A DNA stretch of 41,688 nucleotides from Christensenella sp. UBA5893 (GCA_002431905.1 DJER01000003.1:1-41688); one strand, 5' to 3'. Shown: positions 33,319 to 40,829, counted from the stretch's first letter. Notes: generated by a model not told the origin, from the sequence alone. Made by a program: numbers and translations.

Positions 33319-33802
33319 TAGTTACATCTTCTCCTTCGCTTTTTTCAACAAAAGTTATCAACCTGATTTTTTGGATTTTAAAAAGTGAGCCATACTTAAA
33401 ATCGGTTGAAGAATATTTTATGTAAAATGTCCCAACTTCGTCACTGTAATAGTTTCCGTTTTTGTCAATTTTAAGATTTGTTTCAACTTTTGCTTCTTTT
33501 GAATAATCTTTTCCGATTGATATAATTTTTACACCGGGGTCAGTGAATTTTTCATTGACTGTGTAAGTCAATTCATCTCCACCAACAATTTCAAAACAAT
33601 CGTTTCTTGAAACAAAGTAAAATGATCCAATCCCAATCATTACACCAACAACAAGGCATAAAAATGCAAAAGCCCAAGCTTTTCCACTTGTGTTATTTGC
33701 AATTCTTTTTACCTTGTTCTTTGAACGTTTGCTTATTTTTATATCACTTGTGTCAACATTTAGTGATGCATTCTTTTCTATTTTTTTAGCATTTTTTGCC
33801 AT
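33311..33802 (-). CDS. Single-pass membrane protein with DUF5011-like Ig domain
   Basis: A 163-residue protein. Residues 1-39 are basic and cytoplasmic. One membrane segment lies at about 42-65 (AWAFAFLCLVVGVMIGIGSF). The outer part has the pattern YTVNEKFTDPGVKI...GTFYIKYSSTD, which matches the DUF5011/HYR-like Ig fold of bacterial surface proteins. AAAGGAAC lies before the ATG and a promoter (33825-33853) lies just upstream. It is co-transcribed and translationally coupled with the exported metallo-beta-lactamase-fold protein, so it may help place or present that enzyme at the cell surface. This is inference. Confidence 0.78.
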   Translation of the reverse strand: MAKNAKKIEKNASLNVDTSDIKISKRSKNKVKRIANNTSGKAWAFAFLCLVVGVMIGIGSFYFVSRNDCFEIVGGDELTYTVNEKFTDPGVKIISIGKDYSKEAKVETNLKIDKNGNYYSDEVGTFYIKYSSTDFKYGSLFKIQKIRLITFVEKSEGEDVTNE

Positions 33803-33824
33803 ATTATGTTCCTTTTGTCTTTTG

Positions 33825-33853
33825 ATTTTATCATTACATCATTGATTTGTAAA
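33825..33853 (-). promoter_or_regulatory. Promoter of the Ig-like/MBL gene pair
   Basis: On the minus strand: TTTACA (33853-33848), 17 bp and an extended -10 TG-A-TAAAAT (33830-33825). Confidence 0.65.
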
Positions 33854-33854
33854 T

Positions 33855-33893
33855 AAAAATCTACCATATTATATGGTAGATATTTCATTTTTG
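33855..33893 (-). terminator. Terminator of the HtrA-like gene
   Basis: ATCTACCATAT and ATATGGTAGAT form a long stem, followed on the minus strand by TTTTTATTT. The stem resembles that of the hup terminator. Confidence 0.8.
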
Positions 33894-33918
33894 TCTATTA
33901 TTAAACACAACAAATTGG

Positions 33919-35352
33919 TTATGCGATTTTTGTTAGGTTGGTTGTTGTAACTGTATAAGCAGTTAATGTTGTTTGTGTGTTATTTCTTAAAACTGTAAAG
34001 TTAATACTGTCGTTTTGCCTTACTGTTAAGAGTAAATCGGGAATATTAAAACTTCTTGAAAGGGTATATTCCTTTCCGTTTATTGACATTGATTTAATGG
34101 TGTCGCCAACCTTTAAGCCCATTACACTTGCAATAGAGTTTTGCTCAACAGTTGAAATAACAATGTCTTCACTTATTTCGCCATAACCTGTTGATTTATC
34201 ATAGGTATATTTACTGTTTTTTGAAACAACTTGAATACCAAGTGTAATTTTATAGGCATTTGTGGATGAACCGGTGTAATACTGAATAATATTATCTGCA
34301 ACACCTGTTGCGATTGAAAGCGGAATTGCATAGTTTACATTTTGATCTTCGTTGTCGCCAGCGTTTGTAATTCCAATAAGTTCGCCATCTGAATTAAAGA
34401 GTCCACCACCAGAATTTCCCGAATATAGAGCAGTGTCTATTCTTATGCTTCTATAGTATCTGCTTGTTCCGTCAATGTCAAGAGTGATGTATTCGTTATC
34501 AACACTAACAATGCCTTCTGTAACAGAAATGCCTTCATCTTCTGGGTTACCGATTGCAATCGCAGTTTGACCAACGTAATATTTGTCAGCCAGTTTAACT
34601 TGCTTTGCATTTTTGTTTATTTTTGTAATGTTTGTTGTTTTTGTTCTTATTACAGCAATATCATTTTCAATTGAACCACCAATATAATCAAAATTGATTG
34701 CATAGTCGCCATATGAATAGTCGTCATAGCCATTTGTTGTTGTGTCTTTTTTTGATGGAGAATCTTCGCTTCCATACAAATATCCAACAATTTCAACTGC
34801 AATTTTGTCTTTTGTGTCACTATTTGCTTTGCTGTCATACACAACGTGATAATTTGTTATAACGTAGGTGTAATCTTCATACATTTTGTAAATTATTGCA
34901 CTACCTGTGTAAATTGCGACACTTTTTTGGGTTTGACCTCCAAAAAATCCACTGCTAGTTGTTGTTTCATAAAACTTTGTGTAAACCTTTAAAGTTGATT
35001 GCAAGCACTCATTGATAACACTTGCATTGCCATTTGTGTTGACAGATAGGTATTGTTTTAGAAAGTCTTGATAAGAGATTTCGCCATATTCGTTTACATA
35101 TTCTTGATAAATTTCGGCAATAGAAACATCTTTTCCGTCTTTCCCATCTTTTCCATTTTTACCATTCGTGATTTCAAAAGTTGATGTTTTTCCATTTGAG
35201 TAGGTTATTGTATAAGTGTCAACATATCCAACGGAACTTGTTTTTTCAATTGACACAATTGCTGGACTTGAACAACCAGCAAAGAAAACTCCACAAAATA
35301 CAATAACCAAAACTGCCATAATCGACAGCATATATTTTTTAAATTTCTTCAT
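33919..35352 (-). CDS. HtrA/DegP-like trypsin-type protease, lipoprotein with PDZ domain
   Basis: A 477-residue surface protease. A lipoprotein signal ends in FFAGC with the lipid-bearing cysteine at 27. A short collagen-like run (GKNGKDGKDGKD) lies at about 64-75. The trypsin-like domain has the triad His169 (VITNYHVV), Asp231 (ENDIAVIRTK) and Ser314 (YSGNSGGGLF). A PDZ domain follows (about 360-470: VMGLKVGDTIKSMSINGKEY). Members of this family degrade or refold damaged envelope proteins. I start it at the ATG at 35352, seven bases after AAGGAG; another ATG 33 bases upstream has no such site. It has its own promoter and terminator. Confidence 0.9.
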   Translation of the reverse strand: MKKFKKYMLSIMAVLVIVFCGVFFAGCSSPAIVSIEKTSSVGYVDTYTITYSNGKTSTFEITNGKNGKDGKDGKDVSIAEIYQEYVNEYGEISYQDFLKQYLSVNTNGNASVINECLQSTLKVYTKFYETTTSSGFFGGQTQKSVAIYTGSAIIYKMYEDYTYVITNYHVVYDSKANSDTKDKIAVEIVGYLYGSEDSPSKKDTTTNGYDDYSYGDYAINFDYIGGSIENDIAVIRTKTTNITKINKNAKQVKLADKYYVGQTAIAIGNPEDEGISVTEGIVSVDNEYITLDIDGTSRYYRSIRIDTALYSGNSGGGLFNSDGELIGITNAGDNEDQNVNYAIPLSIATGVADNIIQYYTGSSTNAYKITLGIQVVSKNSKYTYDKSTGYGEISEDIVISTVEQNSIASVMGLKVGDTIKSMSINGKEYTLSRSFNIPDLLLTVRQNDSINFTVLRNNTQTTLTAYTVTTTNLTKIA

Positions 35353-35475
35353 AAGTATTCTCCTTTTTGTTCGTTTCTTATTCATACTCTGTGATGCATG
35401 GTTGCTTGCATTGCTTACAACCCAAGTTGCGTGTCCGCAATTTTACAATAAATTGTGACATCACCGATTGATATT

Positions 35476-35503
35476 ATTATATAAGTTTGTACAAAAAATG
35501 CAA
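35476..35503 (-). promoter_or_regulatory. Promoter of the HtrA-like gene
   Basis: On the minus strand: TTGCAT (35503-35498), 16 bp and TATAAT (35481-35476). The leader of about 117 nt can form small hairpins, for example TTGCG-GACA-CGCAA, which may have a regulatory role. Confidence 0.6.
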
Positions 35504-35604
35504 ATAAATTTAATAGTCATTTGGCAAACTAAACAATATTTTCAATTTTGCTTAAATTTGTGAAAGTACATATTTGTATATAATATACTCTATATCTACC
35601 ATTA

Positions 35605-35630
35605 TTAAAAAAGCCACCTTAATGGTGGTT
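35605..35630 (-). terminator. Terminator holding the stop codon of the small HTH gene
   Basis: On the minus strand, CCACC and GGTGG flank a five-base loop that contains the gene's TAA, followed by CTTTTTT. Confidence 0.8.
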
Positions 35631-35948
35631 TTTGCTTTTGTTATTATTTATCATTTTAATAAGGTTTATCACTTGGTCAATTTCTTCCTTGCTTAATTTA
35701 TTTAACTCACTAAATATTTCTTTGTATTCAATAGGGTAGTTTTGGTCGTGATCAAAAAAGTCAAAAATTGTTATTCCAAAATAATCGCAAATATTTTCAA
35801 GAACTTCAAAACTTGGAACAATTTTGCAATTTTCAACTTTATTTATATATGAGGCTGTTTGTCCCAAATCAATACTTAATTTTCGGGCAGATACATTTTT
35901 ACCTTGTCTTAAGTTAAATACCTTTTTTGCTATAAATTCATTTATCAT
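35619..35948 (-). CDS. Small Xre-type HTH regulator
   Basis: A 109-residue protein that is almost all a Cro/C1 helix-turn-helix (residues about 5-65: AKKVFNLRQGKNVSARKLSI, SYINKVENCKIVPSFEVLEN), with a short helical tail (KLSKEEIDQVINLIKMINNN) that may dimerise. I start it at MINEFIAKK; the longer frame begins with an unlikely stretch. No ribosome binding site is visible. It diverges from the small unknown gene at 36061 and could repress it. Confidence 0.8.
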   Translation of the reverse strand: MINEFIAKKVFNLRQGKNVSARKLSIDLGQTASYINKVENCKIVPSFEVLENICDYFGITIFDFFDHDQNYPIEYKEIFSELNKLSKEEIDQVINLIKMINNNKSKNHH

Positions 35949-36007
35949 ATGTATATATTTTAACTCAACACATAGAAAAATATATCCCCACAAAGTATAA
36001 TATTCGA

Positions 36008-36036
36008 TTGACATATAGATTTAAAATATACATAAT
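36008..36036 (+). promoter_or_regulatory. Promoter of the 36061 gene
   Basis: TTGACA (36008-36013), 17 bp and CATAAT (36031-36036), then TAGGGG ten bases before the ATG. Confidence 0.6.
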
Positions 36037-36060
36037 AGAGGATATAGGGGTTTTAAATAT

Positions 36061-36333
36061 ATGATTAGAATAGAAGAACCTAGAGATTTGGCTCATGAAG
36101 ATATACGAAAATACGACAAAATGTACAATGAATTCCCGGGCTTTGAAGAAGTTATTGAAGATATGATAAAAGTTTATAAAATGAAATCAAATAAGCTAGA
36201 TAATGTGATTATAGAAATGATAGGTTTAAAATATAATATAAGTGAAGATGACAAAAAAATGCTTTTAAACGATTATCCAAAAATAATTTTTGATATGATT
36301 ATGAATTGTATATTAGATTTCTTTAGACGATAA
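36061..36333 (+). CDS. Small uncharacterised protein
   Basis: I do not recognise this 90-residue protein. It is acidic to neutral and mostly helical (EEVIEDMIKVYKMKSNKLDN, ISEDDKKMLLNDYPKIIFDM), with no membrane segment and no cysteine apart from one near the end. It has a clear promoter and ribosome binding site, so it is probably a real gene. It diverges from the small HTH gene at 35948, an arrangement typical of a regulator and its target. Confidence 0.65.
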   Translation: MIRIEEPRDLAHEDIRKYDKMYNEFPGFEEVIEDMIKVYKMKSNKLDNVIIEMIGLKYNISEDDKKMLLNDYPKIIFDMIMNCILDFFRR

Positions 36334-36334
36334 A

Positions 36335-36361
36335 AAAGTTTAACCAATTTGGTTAAACTTT
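36335..36361. terminator. Bidirectional terminator between the 36061 and VanZ-like genes
   Basis: AAAGTTTAACC pairs with GGTTAAACTTT. The right arm contains the stop codon of the minus-strand gene. Confidence 0.8.
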
Positions 36362-37150
36362 GCAATGTGCATCATCTTTTATATCGTTTGTAAGTACATT
36401 GTTTAGGTTGTTGTTTTTAACGTTCTCTTGTGTTGACGCTTTTGATAAATCTTCATTGGAAAAATCAATACCTTTTGTAAGAATGTCTTTTTTTGCAAGA
36501 TCCTTGCTGTATGATTTTAACATCTCATTTCCAATCATAAGTTGTTTTTGTAATTCGTTTATATTTGATTGAATTGATTTTTGAATGGCTTTTTTTGTTG
36601 CAATATCTTCAAGCTTGCTATACGCAGTCATTGCTGTTGACCCTGCAAAAGCACCTAGTGTGTTAAACAAAATATCGGCAAAATCAGGGGTTCTTTGTAT
36701 TGGTAAAATACATTGCATTCCTTCAATAAAACTGCTCATTAAAAGTCCAACCAAAGCACCTTTAAGAATTGAATGTTTTTGATCTTTTGCAACAAAATAT
36801 TGCGACGTCATAACACCAAGTGGGGCAAGCATAAGACTGTTGATAATGGCATCAGAACTGTCAAGATGAGAAATTGTTGATGTAAAATGTTTTGAAAACC
36901 AACTTGAAGATGCCGAAAAATGAATTTGTATTGAATTCATATCAATTTTTGTTTCAGTTAATGTTAGCAAACATAAGAATGCAACCATGGAAACAATTCC
37001 AACAAGTGATGCAATCTTATTTATTTTTTTCATTTTTTGTGTTTTTGCAAGCGATGTTAATACAATTGGGGTGGCAACACCAAAAATTCCGAGTATAACC
37101 ACAACCAAAAAAGTTGAGAGTGTGAACAATTTAAAACTTCCTTTCGACAT
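36353..37150 (-). CDS. VanZ-like membrane protein
   Basis: A 265-residue membrane protein. Hydrophobic segments lie at about 6-33, 45-65, 105-125, 135-152 and 165-185. The stretch DAIINSLMLAPLGVM, GLLMSSFIEGMQCIL and TPDFADILFNTLGAFAGS matches the VanZ-like family (N-x-x-L-x-x-P-x-G, then R/T-x-x-D-x-x-D-x-x-x-N-x-x-G). The cytoplasmic tail of about 75 residues is charged and probably coiled. VanZ itself gives low-level teicoplanin resistance; most homologs have no known role. The start is uncertain: the ATG at 37150 or a TTG at 37180, neither with a ribosome binding site. Confidence 0.8.
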   Translation of the reverse strand: MSKGSFKLFTLSTFLVVVILGIFGVATPIVLTSLAKTQKMKKINKIASLVGIVSMVAFLCLLTLTETKIDMNSIQIHFSASSSWFSKHFTSTISHLDSSDAIINSLMLAPLGVMTSQYFVAKDQKHSILKGALVGLLMSSFIEGMQCILPIQRTPDFADILFNTLGAFAGSTAMTAYSKLEDIATKKAIQKSIQSNINELQKQLMIGNEMLKSYSKDLAKKDILTKGIDFSNEDLSKASTQENVKNNNLNNVLTNDIKDDAHCKV

Positions 37151-37243
37151 TATTTTAGCAAAATCTACAAAATTTGACAATAGGATAACAAAAGAATTTT
37201 TATAAATTTTGTCAACAATATGAAAATTGTTTTAAGTATAAAT

Positions 37244-37272
37244 TTGACAATAAAGGTCAAAGTTTTTATACT
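37244..37272 (+). promoter_or_regulatory. Promoter of the GNAT-like gene
   Basis: TTGACA (37244-37249), 17 bp and TATACT (37267-37272). It is the same strength and form as the gltX promoter. Confidence 0.8.
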
Positions 37273-37312
37273 CTTTTCAGCAGTCTATAATAACTTTATA
37301 AAAGGATACTGT

Positions 37313-37800
37313 ATGATAAGAAAGAAATATTTAAAAGATTTTGAATTGCAAGAAGCATATAATATCATTTCGTCAAATATGTCAAAATTGGGTTTTGTTA
37401 TAAAAAAGAAGATGAAATAATTTGGAAAGAAAATATAATCAATAGATTAAAAGATGAAAATTGTTTCTTTTACTTAGTTTATCAAAATGGCAAAATTTGT
37501 GGATTTGTCGAAATTGTAATAAGTAATGATAAACTAATAGTATCCGAAATACAATTGAATGATAAAGTGAAAAATACAAGAGTTTTATTAAAAATATTAA
37601 AGACTTTACTTCAAGATAATAACTTTAAAAGCTTTAATGATGTATATTTTTATATAAATAATAAAAATTTAAAATCAATAAAAACATTCACACATTTGGG
37701 TGGAATTTTGAAAGAACAAAAAGGGAATTCAAGTCTATATTGTTTAAATAGAAACAATATGGTAAATTATTTTAAAAAATTTAATATTTCTGTAAATTGA
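37313..37800 (+). pseudogene. GNAT-like acetyltransferase split by a -1 frame change
   Basis: A strong promoter and AAAGGA (37301-37306) lead to an ATG at 37313. The first frame reads MIRKKYLKDFELQEAYNIIS onward but stops after 35 codons at 37420. The -1 frame is open from 37363 to the stop at 37800 and carries the rest of a GNAT-like domain (KEDEIIWKENIINRLKDEN, GKICGFVEIVIS, and NNKNLKSIKTFTHLGG, which resembles the family's N-x-x-S-x-x-x-Y-x-x-x-G-F end). Joined at the A-run, the product has about 162 residues, a normal GNAT size. The join is exactly the heptamer A-AAA-AAG (37402-37408). It may be a decayed gene, a sequencing error, or programmed frameshifting. The TTG at 37555 is not a credible independent start. 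Confidence 0.7.
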
Positions 37801-37826
37801 ATTTGTAAAAAAGATAAAACAAAAGT

Positions 37827-37858
37827 TGGCAACAATAAAAATTGTTGTCATTTTTTTC
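37827..37858 (+). terminator. Terminator after the GNAT-like gene
   Basis: GGCAACAAT, AAAA and ATTGTTGTC form a stem with one G-T pair, followed by seven T. Confidence 0.8.
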
Positions 37859-37901
37859 TAGTTCTAAAATATCATAAACTTTTGATTATGCCATTATAAA
37901 T

Positions 37902-37930
37902 TTGACAATATTTCATAAAGTGGTTATACT
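37902..37930 (+). promoter_or_regulatory. gltX promoter
   Basis: TTGACA (37902-37907), 17 bp and TATACT (37925-37930), with AGAGG before the ATG. Confidence 0.8.
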
Positions 37931-37950
37931 CTTTCCAAAAGAGGTAAATT

Positions 37951-39405
37951 ATGGAAGAAATACGAACAAGATTTGCACCAAGTCCAACAGGTTATATGCA
38001 CATTGGAAACTTGCGTACAGCACTCTATGCATTCTTATATGCAAAACATTATAATGGTAAGTTTATTTTAAGAATAGAAGACACTGACCAAAAACGATAT
38101 GTTGAAGGTGCAACAGAAATTATATACAACACCCTAAAACAAACAAAATTAGTTCATGATGAGGGGCCAGACATAGGCGGGAACTATGGTCCTTATGTTC
38201 AAAGTGAAAGAAAGGCACTTTATAAAGAATATGCAGAAAAGTTGGTAGAAAGTGGACATGCTTACTATTGTTTTTGTGCAAACTCTCATGAAGAAAGTGC
38301 ACACGAAGATGACGAACCACAAACTTATGGATATAACAGGCATTGCAGAAATTTAAGCAAGGAAGAAGTTGAAAAAAATCTAAAAGAAGGCAAGAGTTAT
38401 GTTATTCGTCAAAAAGTTCCACTTGACGGAACAACAACATTTCATGACGAAATTTATGGCGATATAACTGTTGAAAATTCATCACTAGATGACCAAATTT
38501 TGCTTAAAAGTGACGGTATGCCAACATACAATTTTGCAAACGTTGTTGACGACCACCTAATGAAGATTAGCGATGTAATTCGTGGCAAGGAATATATTTC
38601 ATCAACACCAAAATATCAACTTTTGTATGAAGCATTTGGTTGGACACCACCAAGAACAATACATTTGTCAACAATTATGGGACAAAACCCAGACGGAACA
38701 GTTAGCAAGTTAAGCAAACGTCATGGCGCAGTAAGTTTTGCTCAATTGGTTCAAGACGGATATTTGCCAGAAGCAATCATAAACTATATTTCATTGCTTG
38801 GCTGGAGTCCAAAACAAGAAAGGGAGATTTTCTCTCTTGAAGAGTTGATTGAACTTTTTGATGTAAATGGAATAATCAAAACCGATGCTGTTTTTGACTA
38901 TAAAAAACTTGATTGGTTCAATAGTTTGTATATTAAAGAATTGCCAAGAGAAAAATTCTTGGAACTTGCAAAAGATTATACAAATGAGTTAAGCGAAGAT
39001 ATAAAAGAAAAATGGGATTTTGCATCAACATTGTGTCAAAGCAGAATAAACAAATTGAGTGAAATTTCGTATTTCTTTGACTTTTTGAATGACTATCAAG
39101 ATTTTGACCTTGCTCTTTTTGAAAACAAAAAGAATAAATTGGACAAGGCTGGTTCACTTGAAATCTTAAAAGATATGTATAACATACTGAAGAGCGAAAA
39201 TGATTGGTCAGTTGAAAGACTTAATCAAATAATTCAAGACTATGCAACAGAAAAAGAAATGAAGATAGGAAAGGCAATGTGGCCGGTTCGTATTGGCGTT
39301 ACAGGTCAAACCGTAACCCCTGGTGGTGGAGCAGAAATGTTGTACCTTTTGGGGAAAGAAAAATCTATGGAAAGACTTGAAAAATGCATACAAAGATTAT
39401 CATAA
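37951..39405 (+). CDS. gltX: Glutamyl-tRNA synthetase
   Basis: Charges tRNA-Glu with glutamate. The 484-residue class I enzyme begins EEIRTRFAPSPTGYMHIGNL, with the HIGH motif as HIGN at residues 17-20, followed by LRIEDTDQKRYVEG. The KMSKS loop is SKLSKRHG near 252-259. The C-terminal anticodon-binding domain is helical and ends with GMATEKE-like then RIGVTGQTVTPGGGAEML, as is usual. Whether it is discriminating or also charges tRNA-Gln cannot be told from the sequence. It is monocistronic, with its own promoter and terminator. Confidence 0.96.
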   Translation: MEEIRTRFAPSPTGYMHIGNLRTALYAFLYAKHYNGKFILRIEDTDQKRYVEGATEIIYNTLKQTKLVHDEGPDIGGNYGPYVQSERKALYKEYAEKLVESGHAYYCFCANSHEESAHEDDEPQTYGYNRHCRNLSKEEVEKNLKEGKSYVIRQKVPLDGTTTFHDEIYGDITVENSSLDDQILLKSDGMPTYNFANVVDDHLMKISDVIRGKEYISSTPKYQLLYEAFGWTPPRTIHLSTIMGQNPDGTVSKLSKRHGAVSFAQLVQDGYLPEAIINYISLLGWSPKQEREIFSLEELIELFDVNGIIKTDAVFDYKKLDWFNSLYIKELPREKFLELAKDYTNELSEDIKEKWDFASTLCQSRINKLSEISYFFDFLNDYQDFDLALFENKKNKLDKAGSLEILKDMYNILKSENDWSVERLNQIIQDYATEKEMKIGKAMWPVRIGVTGQTVTPGGGAEMLYLLGKEKSMERLEKCIQRLS

Positions 39406-39410
39406 AAAAG

Positions 39411-39440
39411 GCAAGCACACTATGTGCTTGTTTTTTTTTA
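39411..39440 (+). terminator. gltX terminator
   Basis: CAAGCACA, CTA and TGTGCTTG form a strong stem, followed by nine T. Confidence 0.9.
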
Positions 39441-39478
39441 AAAAAGTTAAAATAATAATAGATTTTTGTTGTTAGCAT

Positions 39479-39487
39479 TGATATACT
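39479..39487 (+). promoter_or_regulatory. Extended -10 promoter of the DUF3800 gene
   Basis: TG-A-TATACT with no good -35, followed by TAGGGAAT before the ATG at 39508. Confidence 0.5.
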
Positions 39488-39507
39488 ATAGTCAATAGGG
39501 AATAAGT

Positions 39508-40290
39508 ATGTCAAAGTACAGAATGTATATAGATGAGAGTGGAAACTCTGATATGGGAATTAGTGCCGGTGAAAATAACAGATTTTTGTGCTTAACAGGA
39601 GTTGTTTTTGATTTAGACTATGTAAATAACACATTTTCAAAGGAGTTTGAAGATTTTAAATCTAGCTTTTTTGGTTTTAATGCGGATGACCCAGTAATCT
39701 TACATAGAAAGGACATAATGAACTATCGTGGAAAGTTTAGTGTGTTAAAAGATGAACAAGTTAAAAAAAGATATAATCATGTTTTATTTGAATTGTTAAA
39801 TAAATGGGATTTTACTATTATATCAATAGTTCTAGACAAAAAAGAGATTTTGGAGATGTATGGAGATTTTGCAAGACATCCATATTATTTTTGTATGGAA
39901 GTATTATTAGAAAAATATATAAAGTTTTTGAAAGATAAGGATTCTGTTGGCGATGTTTTAATTGAATCTAGGAATAAGGAAGATGATAGACATTTGTCAC
40001 AAGTGTATAGGTCGATGTGTGAAAGTGGAACAAGATATTTAGACGGTGAAACATTAAGAACATATTTATCATCAATGGAAATAAAAATAAAACCAAAGTC
40101 AGCAAATATTGCGGGGTTACAAATTGCAGATATTGTTGTTACTAACATGAGAAATAGAATATTGGAAAAATATAAATTAAGAGAAGTATCTCCTGATTGC
40201 TTTGGGACAAAACTTACCAATTTGCTAATTCCAAAAATTTTTAAGCATAATAAGAAATATTGGGGGTATGGACTAAAAAAATTGCCATAA
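39508..40290 (+). CDS. DUF3800 domain protein
   Basis: A 260-residue protein with the family's N-terminal signature MYIDESGNSDMG (acidic D9-E10), then LHRKDIMNYRGKFSVL and LIESRNKEDDRHL in the middle, and KSANIAGLQIADIVVTNMRN near the end. The aligned acidic residues suggest an RNase H-like nuclease fold, but no activity is established that I know of. Such genes are often found on mobile elements and near defence genes. Here it is a single gene between two housekeeping loci, without an integrase or repeats, so it may be a solitary insertion. A candidate minus-strand small RNA ends at its stop codon. Confidence 0.85.
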   Translation: MSKYRMYIDESGNSDMGISAGENNRFLCLTGVVFDLDYVNNTFSKEFEDFKSSFFGFNADDPVILHRKDIMNYRGKFSVLKDEQVKKRYNHVLFELLNKWDFTIISIVLDKKEILEMYGDFARHPYYFCMEVLLEKYIKFLKDKDSVGDVLIESRNKEDDRHLSQVYRSMCESGTRYLDGETLRTYLSSMEIKIKPKSANIAGLQIADIVVTNMRNRILEKYKLREVSPDCFGTKLTNLLIPKIFKHNKKYWGYGLKKLP

Positions 40291-40351
40291 AAAAACTCGT
40301 CTTTCGCAGACGAGTCGATGGACAAACCATCTCCCTCCATAATTATGGATT
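40289..40351 (-). ncRNA. Candidate small RNA opposite the DUF3800 3' end
   Basis: On the minus strand a promoter (TTGACT at 40387-40382, 18 bp, TATAAT at 40363-40358) should start a transcript near 40351. It would run about 63 nt through three hairpins (CCAT-AATT-ATGG, GATGG-TTTGT-CCATC, ACTCGTCT-GCGAA-AGACGAGT). It ends in a run of seven T at 40295-40289, a good terminator. A purine stretch GGAGGGA between the first two hairpins stays unpaired. No protein of sensible size starts there. It could base-pair with C/U-rich targets. The function is unknown. Confidence 0.6.
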
Positions 40352-40357
40352 ACATAT

Positions 40358-40387
40358 ATTATATGCAAAATGATTATAAATAGTCAA
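40358..40387 (-). promoter_or_regulatory. Promoter of the candidate small RNA
   Basis: TTGACT, 18 bp and a perfect TATAAT on the minus strand. No minus-strand protein gene lies downstream that it could serve. Confidence 0.6.
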
Positions 40388-40458
40388 GATATTTGTGACA
40401 ATTTTTTGTGAGAAATTTGTTTGTTTTGAATAATAATAGACTAAAAAATGGTTGCAAT

Positions 40459-40485
40459 TTGACATACTGTATGCTAATATATGAT
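40459..40485 (+). promoter_or_regulatory. Promoter of rpsF-ssb-rpsR
   Basis: TTGACA (40459-40464) and TATGAT (40480-40485) with a short 15-bp spacer. Confidence 0.5.
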
Positions 40486-40486
40486 A

Positions 40487-40534
40487 GCAATATTTTTATT
40501 GCCTTGCTTTTCGTGTGAAAAGCCGTTAGACCAA
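40487..40534 (+). promoter_or_regulatory. Possible S6:S18-binding leader of rpsF
   Basis: The leader has a hairpin GCAATA-TTTT-TATTGC (40487-40502), then GCTTTTC-GTGT-GAAAAGC (40506-40523) followed at once by CG-TTAGACC. A hairpin next to an unpaired CCG before rpsF is the form of the known autoregulatory leader, which copies the S6:S18 site of 16S rRNA. The fit to that motif is by eye only. Confidence 0.5.
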
Positions 40535-40547
40535 AAGGAGGTAGAAA

Positions 40548-40829
40548 ATGAAATACGAACTTTTATACATCATTGCTCAAGATGCAACAGACGAACAAAA
40601 AGAAGCTCTTATCAACAAATTCTCAAAAATGATTGAAGATAAAGGCGGAAAGGTTCTTTCTCTTGAAAAAATCGGAACAAAGAAGTTTGCTTATCCTATC
40701 AACTTTAAAAACGAAGGTTACTATGTTTTAATGACATTTGAAGTAGCTGACGCAAAAGTTGTTGATGACATGAACAAACTTATGAACATTACAGAAAATA
40801 TCGTAAGACAAATGTTTGTTAGAAAGTAA
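40548..40829 (+). CDS. rpsF: 30S ribosomal protein S6
   Basis: A 93-residue protein of the 30S platform that binds 16S rRNA together with S18. KYELLYIIAQDATDEQKEAL at the start, KIGTKKFAYPINFKNEGYYV in the middle and NIVRQMFVRK at the end are typical. AAAGGAGG is a perfect ribosome binding site. It is the first gene of rpsF-ssb-rpsR, the order found in Bacillus and many Firmicutes. The leader before it may be a translational control site for S6 and S18. Confidence 0.96.
   Translation: MKYELLYIIAQDATDEQKEALINKFSKMIEDKGGKVLSLEKIGTKKFAYPINFKNEGYYVLMTFEVADAKVVDDMNKLMNITENIVRQMFVRK

Noticed and set aside
36014..37420. The VanZ-like to GNAT region as an antibiotic-resistance island
   Set aside because: VanZ-like proteins are common in Firmicutes and no other vancomycin-resistance gene is present.
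37555..37800. Separate small gene starting at TTG 37555
   Set aside because: Its frame is open far upstream and continues the GNAT domain; there is no ribosome binding site at the TTG.
40295..40315. Hairpin after DUF3800 as its own terminator
   Set aside because: On the plus strand no T run follows; the T run is on the minus strand, which fits the small RNA.
39885..40340. A 151-residue frame on the minus strand starting in the small RNA
   Set aside because: It is the shadow of DUF3800, lies beyond the strong terminator at 40295-40289 and has no recognisable motif.
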